Shown here in pieces: positions 44,847-55,166 of a DNA stretch of 64,000 bases (the first letter of the stretch is position 1; the number at the start of each line of letters is the position of its first letter). Position numbers and translations under genes: made by a program. The notes under the pieces were generated by a model. The model searched no databases. It saw only the letters and a list, made by a program, of their open reading frames with translations, and was not told where the DNA came from. The stretch comes from CALEUX01 sp964608615 (GTDB taxonomy: Bacteria > Bacteroidota > Bacteroidia > Bacteroidales > Marinilabiliaceae), in the NCBI GenBank assembly GCA_964608615.1, contig CAZSQG010000003.1, forward strand, positions 32,027-96,026, in the 5' to 3' direction.

Positions 44847-45395
44847 ATGGAAATAAAATTTATTAAAGACTTACAGATAAAAGTTGGGTTGAAATTAATG
44901 AAGAATAAAGCCCGGCAATTACAGCGAAAAGTCAAAGCCGTTAACCTTAATAAAGCCGAATCGGTGGGAATTATTTTTGAGGTTAATAGCGATAATGATT
45001 TAAAGCATGTTAAAGAATTGGTTAACAGTCTATCTCTTTCTGTTACAAAGATCGGGGTTGTTGGGTATTTAAAAGGTAAGAAAAAAGATTATTCATACAT
45101 TGGTGATAAAAACTACTCCTTTGTGTCAGACGAAGATTTCAACTTTTTAATGCAACCGGCTTCGGAAAGCATCAGTCATTTTTTATCGTGGAAACCCGAT
45201 ATTCTTTTAGTTTTGAGCCAAAACTATTATTTCCCAGTTCATTTTATTGCCTGCCTATCGCAAGCCGGTTTAAAAGCCGGGCAATCGGGTAATTACGATG
45301 ATTGTCTTGATTTGATGCTGGAAATGCATGGAAAACCTCTTCCAGATCTGACAAAAGAGATTGTACATTATTTGTGTGAATTGCAAACAACTTAA
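44847..45395 (+). CDS. DUF6913 family protein
   Basis: A 182-residue protein of a family typical of Bacteroidota, often found between ligA and dapA (dapA is missing here). Sequence landmarks are SVGIIFEVNSDNDLKHVKELV and the C-terminal AGQSGNYDDCLDLMLEMHG block. No signal peptide; predicted alpha-beta cytoplasmic protein. Function is unknown; the constant neighbour ligA hints at nucleic-acid or growth-related work but proves nothing. It lies 64 bases after ligA. Confidence 0.75.
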   Translation: MEIKFIKDLQIKVGLKLMKNKARQLQRKVKAVNLNKAESVGIIFEVNSDNDLKHVKELVNSLSLSVTKIGVVGYLKGKKKDYSYIGDKNYSFVSDEDFNFLMQPASESISHFLSWKPDILLVLSQNYYFPVHFIACLSQAGLKAGQSGNYDDCLDLMLEMHGKPLPDLTKEIVHYLCELQTT

Positions 45396-45653
45396 AGGTA
45401 AATTAAACAAAAGCATTAATTTTCAACACTTTTATTTAATATTGATTGGCATGAATTTTGTAATTTGCTAGCTTTAGAGCACAATAAAAATCAATAAGGC
45501 CTTTAATTATTTTACGATTATTAATTGTCTACGATTTTTTTTTGCTTATAAAACAAATGAGGTAAATAAATTTACAATATTTAAAGAGTATTATTATTTC
45601 CATAGAAGTTTTAACCAAGTGATTGAGGATCAAAACAAATAAATTGTAAACAG
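45396..45653. other. intergenic region before the LpoB-like gene
   Basis: No gene. It contains AT-rich sequence that may hold the promoter of the following lipoprotein genes. Confidence 0.4.
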
Positions 45654-45730
45654 ATGAAACGAGCCATGAGTACACTATACTCACAAAGAGGGTGAATGAC
45701 TATTTGGCGAGTTCCATGTGACCATTGAAA
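45654..45730 (+). repeat. dispersed leader-type element, copy B
   Basis: It begins TGAAACGAGCCATGAGTA and ends ATGTGACCATTGAAA, the same 15 bases that end copy A, 18 bases before the ATG of the LpoB-like gene. It has a stem TGAGTA/TACTCA and the shared internal TATTTGGCGAGTTCC of copy C, but lacks the GC-rich hairpin of copies A and C. Confidence 0.6.
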
Positions 45731-45747
45731 CATTAAACTATAAACAC

Positions 45748-46335
45748 ATGAAACACTTAACCTATCTTTTAGTAATTGCTGCTGGTATCATGTTTAATGG
45801 CTGTGCCGCACACAAAGTACAAAGAGTTGATACCGAGGAAACTATCGACTTAAGTGGTCGTTGGAACGATTCTGATTCGCGTATGACAGCTGAAGCCATG
45901 GTGGAACAGATATTGGATGCTGCCTGGATTGGTGACTATTCCAAAAATAACAATGGTGAAAAACCTACCGTAATAGTTGGCCTTGTTTATAATAAATCGC
46001 ACGAGCATATAAGTGCCGAAACATTTATCAAAGAGGTGGAAAAAGCCTTTATTAACAGTGGTCGTGTACGTTTGGTACAAGCTGGAGATAAAAGAGAAGA
46101 GCTTCGCCGTGAAAGAGCTGCCCAGCAGGAATTTGCATCGGTTGAAACAGCTAAAGCATGGGGCAAGGAGCTTGGTGCTGATTTTATGTTGAATGGAGAT
46201 ATTAGTTCCATAGTGGACACGTATAAAAAAGAAAAAGTAAACTATTATCAGGTTGACCTTGAGTTAACCAGTTTGGAGACCAGTGAAGTAGTTTGGATTG
46301 GCGACAAAAAAATTCGAAAGTATATTACAAACTAA
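45748..46335 (+). CDS. LpoB-like penicillin-binding protein activator lipoprotein
   Basis: The ATG at 45748 is chosen because it gives a lipoprotein signal (MKHLTYLLVIAAGIMFNGC); the longer frame starts at a GTG inside element B. 195 residues. The region SAETFIKEVEKAFINSGRVRLV...ELGADFMLNGDISSIVD matches the LpoB family, outer membrane lipoproteins that stimulate the peptidoglycan synthase PBP1b in E. coli. In Bacteroidota the partner is not established. An intrinsic terminator separates it from the COG3014 gene. Confidence 0.85.
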   Translation: MKHLTYLLVIAAGIMFNGCAAHKVQRVDTEETIDLSGRWNDSDSRMTAEAMVEQILDAAWIGDYSKNNNGEKPTVIVGLVYNKSHEHISAETFIKEVEKAFINSGRVRLVQAGDKREELRRERAAQQEFASVETAKAWGKELGADFMLNGDISSIVDTYKKEKVNYYQVDLELTSLETSEVVWIGDKKIRKYITN

Positions 46336-46342
46336 GTGTATT

Positions 46343-46392
46343 AACAAACCTAAACTAAATAGCTTCATTGATATAGTTTAGGTTTGTTTTAT
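46343..46392 (+). terminator. intrinsic terminator between the LpoB-like and COG3014 genes
   Basis: A perfect 15-bp inverted repeat, AACAAACCTAAACTA / TAGTTTAGGTTTGTT, with a 16-base loop and a T-rich tail. It lies directly after the LpoB-like stop codon and may lower expression of the next gene. Confidence 0.75.
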
Positions 46393-46407
46393 CTTTTATT
46401 ACTTAAA

Positions 46408-47835
46408 ATGACTCTTTTCTTTTATCACTCTTCTTTTTCGTTAAAAGCAGCACTTCGTTTGTGGATTGTTGTTTTATTGCTGTTTACAGCCAGTTGTGCA
46501 ACCTATTACCAGCGAACTGAAGGAATCCAGACACAAATTGCCCAGGGACAATTTGAGCAAGCCAATAAGCAGCTGGGAAACGAAAAAAAATGGTCTGAAA
46601 ATAACCACCGTGTGCTCTATTTTATGAACCGTGGCATGGTGCTTTTTATGATGGGCCTGCATGAAGAGAGCAATAAATATTTTGATCAGGCCGATTATTA
46701 TGTGGAAGATTATCGAAAACAATTTGGGAGTGAGGCTCTGGCTATTATATCAAATCCTATGGTTAAACCCTATAAGCCCGAGGATTTTGAAACCATTTTG
46801 ATAAATTATTATAAAGCACTAAATTTTATTGCTTTAAAGAATTATGAGGGAGCTTTGGTTGAATGTCGTCGTATTAATATCCGTTTACAGGAAATAAACG
46901 ACCAATACAAAAATAGCAAGAATAAATATGCCCGCGATGCCTTTGCTCACAACTTGATGGGCATTATTTACCAGGCTGCCGGCGATTACAACAATGCCTT
47001 TATTGCCTACCGCAACGCTCTTGATGTTTATGAAAACGAATATACCAATCTCTTCAACATTGGTGTTCCAAATCAATTAAAGCTTGATTTAATGAATTCA
47101 GCCCGTAAAATAGGCTTTATGAGCGAATTGCAATTCTATGAAGATAAGTTTGGAATGGTAGCTCCTGATGATACTTCTGGTACCGGCGATTTGGTATATA
47201 TATGGATGAATGGTATGGGGCCTGTGAAATCAGAATGGAGCCTGGGTTTTACTAATATGGGTGTTACAAATGGAGTTGTGGCCTTTGGTAATGATGAATT
47301 GGGTACTACTTTTCCCATTAACTTGAGCGGTCGCTCTCAAAATGAACAATCTGCCTTTAAAGATCTATCGGTAGTCAGGGTTTCATTTCCACGTTATCTG
47401 GAGCGAAAACCTGTATATCAACAGGCTACTTTAAAGACTCCTTTGGGAGATTACCCCCTTGAATTGGCTCAGGATATTAACGCTATTGCATTTCAATGCT
47501 TAAAAGACCGCATGTTACGTGAAATCGGCAATAGCATTATCCGACTAGCAGCAAAACAAGCTATGGAAAATGCAGCCCGTAATGAGGATAAAAATTTGGG
47601 AACTCTGGTGAGTATTGTTAATGCCTTCACGGAAAAAGCCGATACACGAAATTGGCAGTCCCTGCCCTATTCCATCTCCTATGCCAGAGTTTCTCTTCCA
47701 CAAGGGGAGCACCAGGTTAGCCTGCAACAGGATGGTATTGGAGGCTCATCTACCGAAGATTTTACCATCAATATTGACAATGGCCAAACAACATTTAAGG
47801 CCTTTCATCAGCTACAAAGTGGTAGGCCGTTTTAA
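46408..47835 (+). CDS. COG3014 family lipoprotein with TPR-like repeats
   Basis: The ATG at 46408 is chosen (the longer frame begins at TTG within the terminator). 475 residues. The N-terminus has a hydrophobic segment and a lipobox-like TASC, suggesting a lipoprotein. TPR-like helices are clear at about 70-110 and 185-210 (YFMNRGMVLFMMGLHEESNKYF and AHNLMGIIYQAAGDYNNAFIAYRNAL in part). Family members are found beside LpoB-like genes in Bacteroidota and are thought to act in envelope maintenance. Function remains unproven. Confidence 0.8.
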   Translation: MTLFFYHSSFSLKAALRLWIVVLLLFTASCATYYQRTEGIQTQIAQGQFEQANKQLGNEKKWSENNHRVLYFMNRGMVLFMMGLHEESNKYFDQADYYVEDYRKQFGSEALAIISNPMVKPYKPEDFETILINYYKALNFIALKNYEGALVECRRINIRLQEINDQYKNSKNKYARDAFAHNLMGIIYQAAGDYNNAFIAYRNALDVYENEYTNLFNIGVPNQLKLDLMNSARKIGFMSELQFYEDKFGMVAPDDTSGTGDLVYIWMNGMGPVKSEWSLGFTNMGVTNGVVAFGNDELGTTFPINLSGRSQNEQSAFKDLSVVRVSFPRYLERKPVYQQATLKTPLGDYPLELAQDINAIAFQCLKDRMLREIGNSIIRLAAKQAMENAARNEDKNLGTLVSIVNAFTEKADTRNWQSLPYSISYARVSLPQGEHQVSLQQDGIGGSSTEDFTINIDNGQTTFKAFHQLQSGRPF

Positions 47836-47838
47836 AGC

Positions 47839-48453
47839 TTATCGGGTAAATAAATAATCAACATGCAATCCTTCAACATTCTCTAAACGCGTAGCCAATA
47901 ATTGACTTTTCGACGAGCGAATTGAAAGCTGCATGGAGCAACTGATATCAAATTGTTGGGAATTAATTTGTGGCTCTTCTTCTTTTATAATCTTCATTAC
48001 ATCGTTCATCACAGCATACGAAAAGGTTACATCAAAATATTCGTTTACGGTGCGCTCAACAATGGAGGCATTGGCAAGAGCATCGGCCGAGGCCGATTTA
48101 TAGGCATTTATTAATCCGCTGGTTCCTAGCTTGGTACCACCAAAATAACGTACTACAACAATTAGAATATTGGTAACACTATTTGAACGTATTTGCCCAT
48201 GTATAGGCTTTCCGGCCGTACCTGAAGGCTCTCCATCATCGTTGGTGCGATAATGGTTCTGATCCAACCCAAGCTGCCAGGCATAACAATGGTGACGGGC
48301 ATCATAGTATTTTTGACGTAAATCCTGAATATGTTTTTTGATGACATCCTCATCCATTACCGGAAAAGCAAAAGCCAAAAATTTACTGCCTTTTTCTTTA
48401 TAAGATCCATCTGAAGGATTTAAAATCGTTTTGTAAACATCGGGCTGTTCCAT
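47839..48453 (-). CDS. IMPACT/YigZ family protein
   Basis: A 204-residue protein of the YigZ/IMPACT family. The first domain (about 1-120) has the signature SKFLAFAFPV, DARHHCYAW, NDDGEPSGTAGKPI and VVVRYFGGTKLG; the second is a smaller alpha-beta domain. Eukaryotic IMPACT modulates the GCN2 kinase; the bacterial role is not defined, though nucleic acid binding has been proposed. It converges with the COG3014 gene with 3 bases between them. Confidence 0.92.
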   Translation of the reverse strand: MEQPDVYKTILNPSDGSYKEKGSKFLAFAFPVMDEDVIKKHIQDLRQKYYDARHHCYAWQLGLDQNHYRTNDDGEPSGTAGKPIHGQIRSNSVTNILIVVVRYFGGTKLGTSGLINAYKSASADALANASIVERTVNEYFDVTFSYAVMNDVMKIIKEEEPQINSQQFDISCSMQLSIRSSKSQLLATRLENVEGLHVDYLFTR

Positions 48454-48963
48454 TGAATTACTAATTTCAAGCCCAAATTTACCAAAATAGATTATTAATC
48501 AAACCGCCATGCCGTTAATACCTGCTATTGCCCAAAGATTGTTATATATTTTTAATGTTTCTCCAAAAATATCATCACTTGAACTTGGTCTGTAAAAGTA
48601 ATTCGATGATAAAAATCACTAAATATCAGTCAGCCAAAATAATGTATGCGAATTTTGGGTTTGTTTAAGCATTAAAACGGTAGCGGAAGACTATCAACAA
48701 AAAACATGGTTCATTAATAACTCTACCAATCATGAATCGTAAGTATTAATGATCTGCTGAAAGCCGGAATTTTCTTGAAAACAGGTTCGTTCAACCTGTA
48801 GGGAAGAAATTAATCCTTCGTAAAACCTAATAATCTTCTTGTATTGTGCTATATTTGTAAGTTTAAATAGTACCCAAAATGGGTGTTATTATAAACTGTT
48901 GGCCATTAAGGCTGAAATAATGCAAAACATCTAAAAAATTGAATTTCACGATTAAAATTATAA
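48454..48963. other. intergenic region before the SNF2 helicase gene
   Basis: 510 bases without a gene. It holds a probable promoter at 48850-48857; otherwise nothing is recognised. Confidence 0.45.
48850..48857 (+). promoter_or_regulatory. candidate -7 promoter element of the SNF2 gene
   Basis: TATATTTG, a full TAnnTTTG match 107 bases before the ATG. No clear TTG at the right distance upstream. Confidence 0.35.
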
Positions 48964-51930
48964 ATGGAGCAATTAATTGTAGTATTTACCGAACGTCGAG
49001 ACATTGGTCTGGTGGCCATTCCTTACCTGGCAACTATTAACGAAGAACAACCAATAACGCTTCATGAACACGCGACCCTTCTGCACTTGCAAGATGAAGG
49101 CAAACGTTTTACCGAAGATGAAAAAGCCATAATTGAACTGCTCAATAAAATTAGCGACCATTATCTATTTAAAAAATACGCCCGCGAAGGAACGCTTAAA
49201 TCTTTCTTTGATAAAATCAGCGCTGATCCCAGGCTTGATTCAATGATTAAACCACATATTGAAGAAAAAATATATAAATCGGTACGTTTATTAGCAAAAA
49301 ATGCCATTCCTTCTTATTATAAAAGTGGCACATTTAGTAATCTGTATCAAAGCGATTTGCTTAGTATTTTCACAACACCTGCTGTACCTCTGTGTTATTT
49401 CGATTTAAAGGAAGATGAATTGCTCTATTCGCTTAAGATAAAGCAAAATATGGGAGATACACTTCCAGAAAAAGAATTTTCACTTCTGGGCCGAAATGTG
49501 GATGTTTTATGTAATGAACCGGCTATCTTCAAACTTAACAACCAGCTTTTCTATTTCGAGAATATCGACAGCAAAAAGTTTAAACCTTTCCTGGAAAAAC
49601 AGGTTATTTCTATTCCGTCGCGTCAGGTTCCAAAATACATGGAAGGGTTTGTTGCTAACTGTGTTAGGCATTATCAGGTTGAAGTTACCGGATTTGAAAT
49701 TGTTGATGCCAGTAAATCACCATCGGCTCTGCTGAAAATTCTTAAAGATTTAAATCAACAAGCTGCCCTTGCATTACATTTCAAATATCAGAATCGGGTT
49801 TTTTTGGCTGATCGTAAGTCTGCAATTTTTGTTGACCTTGAAAAAGACGGAGACCATTACCGCTTTCAAAAAATTCAACGCAATTTTGAATTTGAACAGA
49901 ATACTATTACCCAACTTCAGAAAATGGGACTTGAAAAAGTTGGTGATGCCCTGTTCCGTCCGGTTGCAGGTATAAACAAGGTGACCGATGGCAATAAATT
50001 ACCATCAATAATGGCATGGTTAAACCATAATCTGACCAAAATTGAAAACTTCCATATTTCTGTTATCCCTGAATACGAGTCGTCAAAACTTTTTTTAGGA
50101 AAATATTCAGTTAATATTGATTCTGCAATCGATAACGACTGGTTTGAAATTCATACCAACATTCAGATAGGGGAATTTTCTATTCCGTTTATCCGTTTCA
50201 GAAAGCACCTGATAGGTGGACAACATGATTATTTGCTTCCAAACGGAGAAATTTTTGTAATCCCTGACGAATGGTTTACACGCTTTAGCGAACTGCTCAA
50301 TTATGGGAAAATTGATGGGGACAATATCCGGCTTCCTAAGAGTCATTTTCAAATAATGGAACAGGTAAAGCATGGTTTCTCAGCTGTTAGTGAAGAAGAC
50401 AAAAAAATCAGTTTCCCGAAAGTCGATTTACCTACCGGATTAATAGCCAAATTACGGCCCTATCAAAAAGAAGGTTATACCTGGCTCAACTTTCTGCTAC
50501 AAAATAAATTTGGAGGTATTCTGGCCGATGATATGGGGCTCGGTAAAACCCTTCAGACTATTGCTTTATTACTACGTATTTACCAGCCAAAAAAGGAAGT
50601 ACCTGTAATAAATGAAGGTCAAACTGATGTGACCAAAAAAACCGGTATAATTGACAAACCTAATATTAAGTCATTTAACGAAAGTGGTTTACCGGCAACA
50701 CTAATCTGTATGCCCACCACCCTGCTCCATAACTGGCAGGATGAAATTAGGAAATTTGCTCCTGATCTTAAGCATTATGTATATGCAGGCAATAATCGCC
50801 TTAAGTCCAAGGAGATTGGCAAAATTTTCAATCATTATCATATAGTACTCACTTCGTATGGTATTTTACGAAACGATGTTGAACTACTTAAGAACTATCG
50901 TTTTAATTATTTCATTTTAGATGAAAGTCAGTATATTAAGAATCCAACATCTAAAACTTATGAAGCAGTAAAAGCAATAAATACTGACCATCGTTTGGTT
51001 ATTACCGGTACTCCAATTGAAAACTCCCTTATTGACCTTTGGTCACAGATGGATTTAGTAAATAAAGGTCTGTTGGGCTCTCTCCCATTTTTTAAGCGCC
51101 ATTTCGTTAATCCCATAACACGTAATCAGGACGAAGGTAAAGAGTTAAAACTCCAAAAACTGATTCAGCCTTTTATGTTGCGCCGTACAAAAGAAAAAGT
51201 AGCTGACGATCTTCCTCCAATTATGGAACAGATTCTCTATTGCGACATGACACCAGAACAGGAAATTTACTATGAAAAAGAAAAATCAGGTATTAGAAAT
51301 AGTATTTACCAGGTTTTTGAATCCAAAACGTCTGAACAATCAGCCATCATTGCCCTTCAGGCTCTAACACGGTTACGTCAAATTGCCAACCATCCGGTTT
51401 TGGTTGATGACACATATACCGGTTCATCAGGTAAATTTGAGCAGATTTTAGAGAATCTCGAAAGTGTGGTGGCCGAAAATCATAATGTATTGATATTCTC
51501 TTCATTTGTTAAGGATCTGGAACTGATTGAAAAGGAGCTTAAAAATCGTGGTCTGCAATATGAAAAGCTTACCGGAGCGACTCAAAAGCGGGAAATGGTT
51601 ATTAAGTCGTTTTCTCAAACCAGTGATTGCCGCATATTCTTAATCTCTCTTAAAGCCGGTGGAGTGGGCTTAAATCTTACTAAAGCTGATTATGTGTTTA
51701 TGCTTAATCCATGGTGGAATCCTGCTGCTGAATCCCAGGCAATAAATAGGGCTCATCGTATTGGTCAAACCAAAAACGTGTTTGTTTATCGCTTTTTATC
51801 GTCGGGAAGTATTGAAGAGAAAATTGCCAAACTACAGGAAAAGAAAGCTCATCTGGCTGATACATTTATTAGTAGTAACAATCCCTTAAAAGATTTGTCG
51901 AAACAGGAAATTATTGAGTTATTTAATTAA
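48964..51930 (+). CDS. SNF2 family DEAD/DEAH-box helicase
   Basis: A 988-residue protein with a long unassigned N-terminal region (about 1-490), followed by the SNF2 ATPase core: Walker A in LADDMGLGKTLQT (about 520-532), motif II DESQYIKN (about 652-659), motif III ITGTPIENSLIDLWS, and the C-terminal helicase domain with SSFVKDLELIEKEL, LKAGGVGLNLTKADYV and QAINRAHRIGQTK. Bacterial SNF2 proteins, such as RapA, translocate along double-stranded DNA and remodel protein-DNA complexes. The substrate is unknown, and nothing nearby suggests a defence cluster. mntP follows by 12 bases and may be co-transcribed. Confidence 0.9.
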   Translation: MEQLIVVFTERRDIGLVAIPYLATINEEQPITLHEHATLLHLQDEGKRFTEDEKAIIELLNKISDHYLFKKYAREGTLKSFFDKISADPRLDSMIKPHIEEKIYKSVRLLAKNAIPSYYKSGTFSNLYQSDLLSIFTTPAVPLCYFDLKEDELLYSLKIKQNMGDTLPEKEFSLLGRNVDVLCNEPAIFKLNNQLFYFENIDSKKFKPFLEKQVISIPSRQVPKYMEGFVANCVRHYQVEVTGFEIVDASKSPSALLKILKDLNQQAALALHFKYQNRVFLADRKSAIFVDLEKDGDHYRFQKIQRNFEFEQNTITQLQKMGLEKVGDALFRPVAGINKVTDGNKLPSIMAWLNHNLTKIENFHISVIPEYESSKLFLGKYSVNIDSAIDNDWFEIHTNIQIGEFSIPFIRFRKHLIGGQHDYLLPNGEIFVIPDEWFTRFSELLNYGKIDGDNIRLPKSHFQIMEQVKHGFSAVSEEDKKISFPKVDLPTGLIAKLRPYQKEGYTWLNFLLQNKFGGILADDMGLGKTLQTIALLLRIYQPKKEVPVINEGQTDVTKKTGIIDKPNIKSFNESGLPATLICMPTTLLHNWQDEIRKFAPDLKHYVYAGNNRLKSKEIGKIFNHYHIVLTSYGILRNDVELLKNYRFNYFILDESQYIKNPTSKTYEAVKAINTDHRLVITGTPIENSLIDLWSQMDLVNKGLLGSLPFFKRHFVNPITRNQDEGKELKLQKLIQPFMLRRTKEKVADDLPPIMEQILYCDMTPEQEIYYEKEKSGIRNSIYQVFESKTSEQSAIIALQALTRLRQIANHPVLVDDTYTGSSGKFEQILENLESVVAENHNVLIFSSFVKDLELIEKELKNRGLQYEKLTGATQKREMVIKSFSQTSDCRIFLISLKAGGVGLNLTKADYVFMLNPWWNPAAESQAINRAHRIGQTKNVFVYRFLSSGSIEEKIAKLQEKKAHLADTFISSNNPLKDLSKQEIIELFN

Positions 51931-51942
51931 ACATCACTATTA

Positions 51943-52503
51943 ATGGGAGTTATTACAATGCTTCTTTTTGCAATCGGCTTGAGTTTTGATACGTTTGCCG
52001 TTTCAGTGACAACGGGTTATGCTTCTGATAAAATCCGGTTTTTTCAGGCAACTAAAATCGCCGTTGTTTTGGCTCTTTTTCAAGGATTAATGCCCCTTCT
52101 TGGCTGGCTCACCGGGATTACCATTAAAGATTTAATTGCCGAGTGCGACCACTGGATTGCTTTTGCACTTTTAGCAGCCATTGGAATAAAAATGATTCAC
52201 GAAAGCCTTAAAAAAGAGGAAGAACGAAAGGATTTCAATCCGTTTAATGCGGTAATGCTTATAGGTATTGCAATTGCTACCAGTATTGATGCCTTTGTTG
52301 TAGGTGTGAGTTTTGCTCTTTATGATTTAAACATCTTATTAGCAGTTCTTATTATTTTTATTACTACTTATATTTTTGCCATGTTAGGTATGCTCGTTGG
52401 CAAAAAAGCCGGTAAATGGTTTGGTGTTAAATTTGAAATTATTGGTGGAATTATCTTAATTGGATTGGGTATTAAAATTTTATTAGAACATCTGCTTCTA
52501 TGA
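51943..52503 (+). CDS. mntP: manganese efflux pump
   Basis: A 186-residue protein with six membrane segments in two repeated DUF204 halves. Each half has the Asp-containing motif (LSFDTFAVSVTTG near 14-26 and ATSIDAFVVGVSF near 106-118), which is essential in E. coli MntP. It exports Mn(2+) when in excess. No manganese-responsive riboswitch is seen; the gene follows the SNF2 gene directly. Confidence 0.93.
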   Translation: MGVITMLLFAIGLSFDTFAVSVTTGYASDKIRFFQATKIAVVLALFQGLMPLLGWLTGITIKDLIAECDHWIAFALLAAIGIKMIHESLKKEEERKDFNPFNAVMLIGIAIATSIDAFVVGVSFALYDLNILLAVLIIFITTYIFAMLGMLVGKKAGKWFGVKFEIIGGIILIGLGIKILLEHLLL

Positions 52504-52659
52504 TATTCAGATTATTACTATTTATATCACTGTTTATTTTTCGGTCACGAGTGTATTTAAATATTTAACCGGGTAAAGTTATCAGTAAATAATATGGTTT
52601 TTTTGGATAAATAATTACAATTATTGATCGATTTTCACGATATTTGCACTGTTCAAAAT

Positions 52660-52735
<76 letters not shown>

Positions 52736-52808
52736 AAGAGAAATCATTTCGATCATTAAAACTCCAGTGATAGGTTCTATTAATTTGGTTTATATTTAGT
52801 TTTCAAGA

Positions 52809-55166
52809 TTATTTTTCTAAAACAAGTTGGAAATTTGCATCCCACGTTAATTTTCCACTTACTTCATTGCCTGATGCATCTTTAAAGCCTTTTATTTTAG
52901 TGGTTTTTCCCTTTATTATAAGATCGGTAGCCTGTTTTTCGGTTATTATTTTCCCCATAAATTCAAAAGGAATAACAACCCTGCAACCTTGATGATACCT
53001 TTCACAGCCCCAGGCCGAGCGACCTTTTATAATCAAACCCTCTTTACATTTCGGACACTTCCATTCAGGTTGCTCCTCTTTTTCAAGACGTAACTGGTAA
53101 TTATCATCAAGAAACAATATGCCATCCACTTTTTGCCCGTCAAGTTCAAACCCTTTAATCACACCGGTTTTGCCTTTTCTAAATAACATATCTGCCTGAC
53201 TATCTGTAAGTAGTTTACCTAAGTAAATAAACGGGACAAGAGTCTGACACCCTTCACCATATCGCGAACAACCCCATGCCTTTTTTCCTTTAAGCATAAC
53301 ACCTTGTCCGCAACGTGGGCAGGTAGACGGAGCACTGGAATTATTCTTTTTTATAACAGATGTTTCTACGTTGGCTTCATCAGCGACCATATCAATTTTT
53401 CGACTATTATGGTCGTGTTTAACTGTATGCACAATATCAGAAACCATTTGCTTCATCTCCGACATAAAAGCGGCTACATCGTATTTATTTCGTTCAATTT
53501 CGCGGAGTTTCTTCTCCCAAATACCTGTAAGTTCTGCCGATTTTAATAATCCTGTGTGAATGGTATCTATTAATTGCATACCCGTAATTGTGGGTACAAG
53601 ATTCTTCTTGTTTTTTACAATATATTTGCGTTTAAACAGTGTTTCGATAATGGCAGCACGGGTTGATGGCCTTCCAATACCATTTTCCTTCATGGCTTCA
53701 CGCAATTCTTCATCTTCCACCTGTTTTCCGGCAGTTTCCATAGCTCTAAGTAAAGTGGCTTCGGTATGAGGTTTTGGAGGCTGTGTTTCTTTTTCCTGTA
53801 AATCGGGGGCATGCTCACCACGCTCACCTTTTATAAACTCGGGAAGAATATTGTCATCACTCTTACTTGGTGTGGCAGTTTTAAATACCACTCTCCACCC
53901 TTCTTCAATTATTTGTTTTCCGGTGGTTTTAAATTTAACAGTTTCCACCTTTCCTTCAACTGTGGTTGTATTAATTATACTATCGGGATAAAAAGCTGCA
54001 ATAAAACGCCGTGATACCAGGTCGAATACCAACTTTTCATCACGGCTCAGGTTGCCCAATGCAGGATTTTGACCGGTAGGGATAATAGCGTGGTGATCGG
54101 TGACTTTGGTATCGTCGAATACTTTTTTGGATTTTGGGATTTTCTTTTCCAGAATAGGCTTAACCAATGTTTCATAAGGTATAAGTCCTTTCATAATGGC
54201 CGGTATCTTCGGATAAAGATCGTTGCTTAAAAAAGTGGTGTCAACACGCGGATAAGTGGTTAGTTTTTTTTCGTAAAGCAACTGAATGGTTTTAAGCGTT
54301 TCATCGGCCGAAAGACCAAATTTACGGTTGCACTCAACCTGGAGTGTGGTCAAATCAAAAAGTCGCGGTGGTGCTTCACTCCCTTTTTTACGTCCAAAGT
54401 CGGTAATTTCAAACTCTTTACCCTGGATAAATTCAATAGCTTTATAAGCTTCTTCCTTTATGAAAAATTTACCTTCTGTGGCCGAAAAAGCAACCTCTTT
54501 ATAAATGGTTTTCAGCTCCCAATAGGATTGTGGAATAAATTGATCAATTTCCTTTTGCCGCTCCACAATAAGCGCCAATGTTGGTGTTTGTACCCTGCCA
54601 ATGGAAAGAACCTGGCCGGGTCGACTATATTTCAGTGTGTAAAGTCGTGTAGCATTGATACCTAAAAGCCAGTCACCAATAGATCTTGAACTGCCGGCGG
54701 CATATAATAAATCAAAATCACTTCCATCGTAAAGTTTCTCAAAGCCTTCGCGTATGGCTTCTTCGGTAAGCGATGAAATCCAAAGACGTTTTACAGGGCA
54801 GGTACATCCGGCTTTTTGTAAAACCCAACGTTGAATAACCTCCCCTTCCTGGCCGGCATCTCCACAATTAATAACCAATTCAGCCGACTTAACTAATTGT
54901 TCAATGGTTTTGAATTGCTTAATAACACCTTGGTTATCAAGTAATTTAATTCCAAAGGGGCTGGGGATAATGGGTAGAGAAGACAATGACCATTTCTTCC
55001 ACTCAGGCATATAGTCGTGGGGTTCTTTTAAAGAACAAAGATGACCGAAAGTCCAGGTAACCTGGTAGTTATTACCCTCAAAATAACCATCCCTTCGGGT
55101 TGTGGCCCCCAATACATGGGCAATCTCTTTGGCTACGCTTGGTTTCTCTGCTATACAAACTTTCAT
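52809..55166 (-). CDS. topB: DNA topoisomerase III
   Basis: A 785-residue type IA topoisomerase. TOPRIM at the N-terminus (MKVCIAEKPSVAKEIAHVLG, with acidic VINCGDAGQEGEVIQRW near 95-112), the active Tyr in TTYPRVDTTF (about 303) and the type IA core RPSTRAAIIETLFKR. The C-terminus has two zinc-ribbon-like repeats, each CPRC/CPKC...GCSRYGEGC/GCERYHQGC, that help DNA binding. It decatenates DNA and resolves recombination intermediates. It is the only topoisomerase of this class in the window, opposite in direction to rluF. Confidence 0.95.
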   Translation of the reverse strand: MKVCIAEKPSVAKEIAHVLGATTRRDGYFEGNNYQVTWTFGHLCSLKEPHDYMPEWKKWSLSSLPIIPSPFGIKLLDNQGVIKQFKTIEQLVKSAELVINCGDAGQEGEVIQRWVLQKAGCTCPVKRLWISSLTEEAIREGFEKLYDGSDFDLLYAAGSSRSIGDWLLGINATRLYTLKYSRPGQVLSIGRVQTPTLALIVERQKEIDQFIPQSYWELKTIYKEVAFSATEGKFFIKEEAYKAIEFIQGKEFEITDFGRKKGSEAPPRLFDLTTLQVECNRKFGLSADETLKTIQLLYEKKLTTYPRVDTTFLSNDLYPKIPAIMKGLIPYETLVKPILEKKIPKSKKVFDDTKVTDHHAIIPTGQNPALGNLSRDEKLVFDLVSRRFIAAFYPDSIINTTTVEGKVETVKFKTTGKQIIEEGWRVVFKTATPSKSDDNILPEFIKGERGEHAPDLQEKETQPPKPHTEATLLRAMETAGKQVEDEELREAMKENGIGRPSTRAAIIETLFKRKYIVKNKKNLVPTITGMQLIDTIHTGLLKSAELTGIWEKKLREIERNKYDVAAFMSEMKQMVSDIVHTVKHDHNSRKIDMVADEANVETSVIKKNNSSAPSTCPRCGQGVMLKGKKAWGCSRYGEGCQTLVPFIYLGKLLTDSQADMLFRKGKTGVIKGFELDGQKVDGILFLDDNYQLRLEKEEQPEWKCPKCKEGLIIKGRSAWGCERYHQGCRVVIPFEFMGKIITEKQATDLIIKGKTTKIKGFKDASGNEVSGKLTWDANFQLVLEK

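Noticed and set aside
45718..45747. GTG start for the LpoB-like gene
   Set aside because: It lies inside the repeated element; the ATG at 45748 gives a clean lipoprotein signal.
48964..51930. SNF2 helicase as part of a defence system
   Set aside because: No partner nuclease, methylase or phage-defence gene is nearby; mntP and a tRNA follow.
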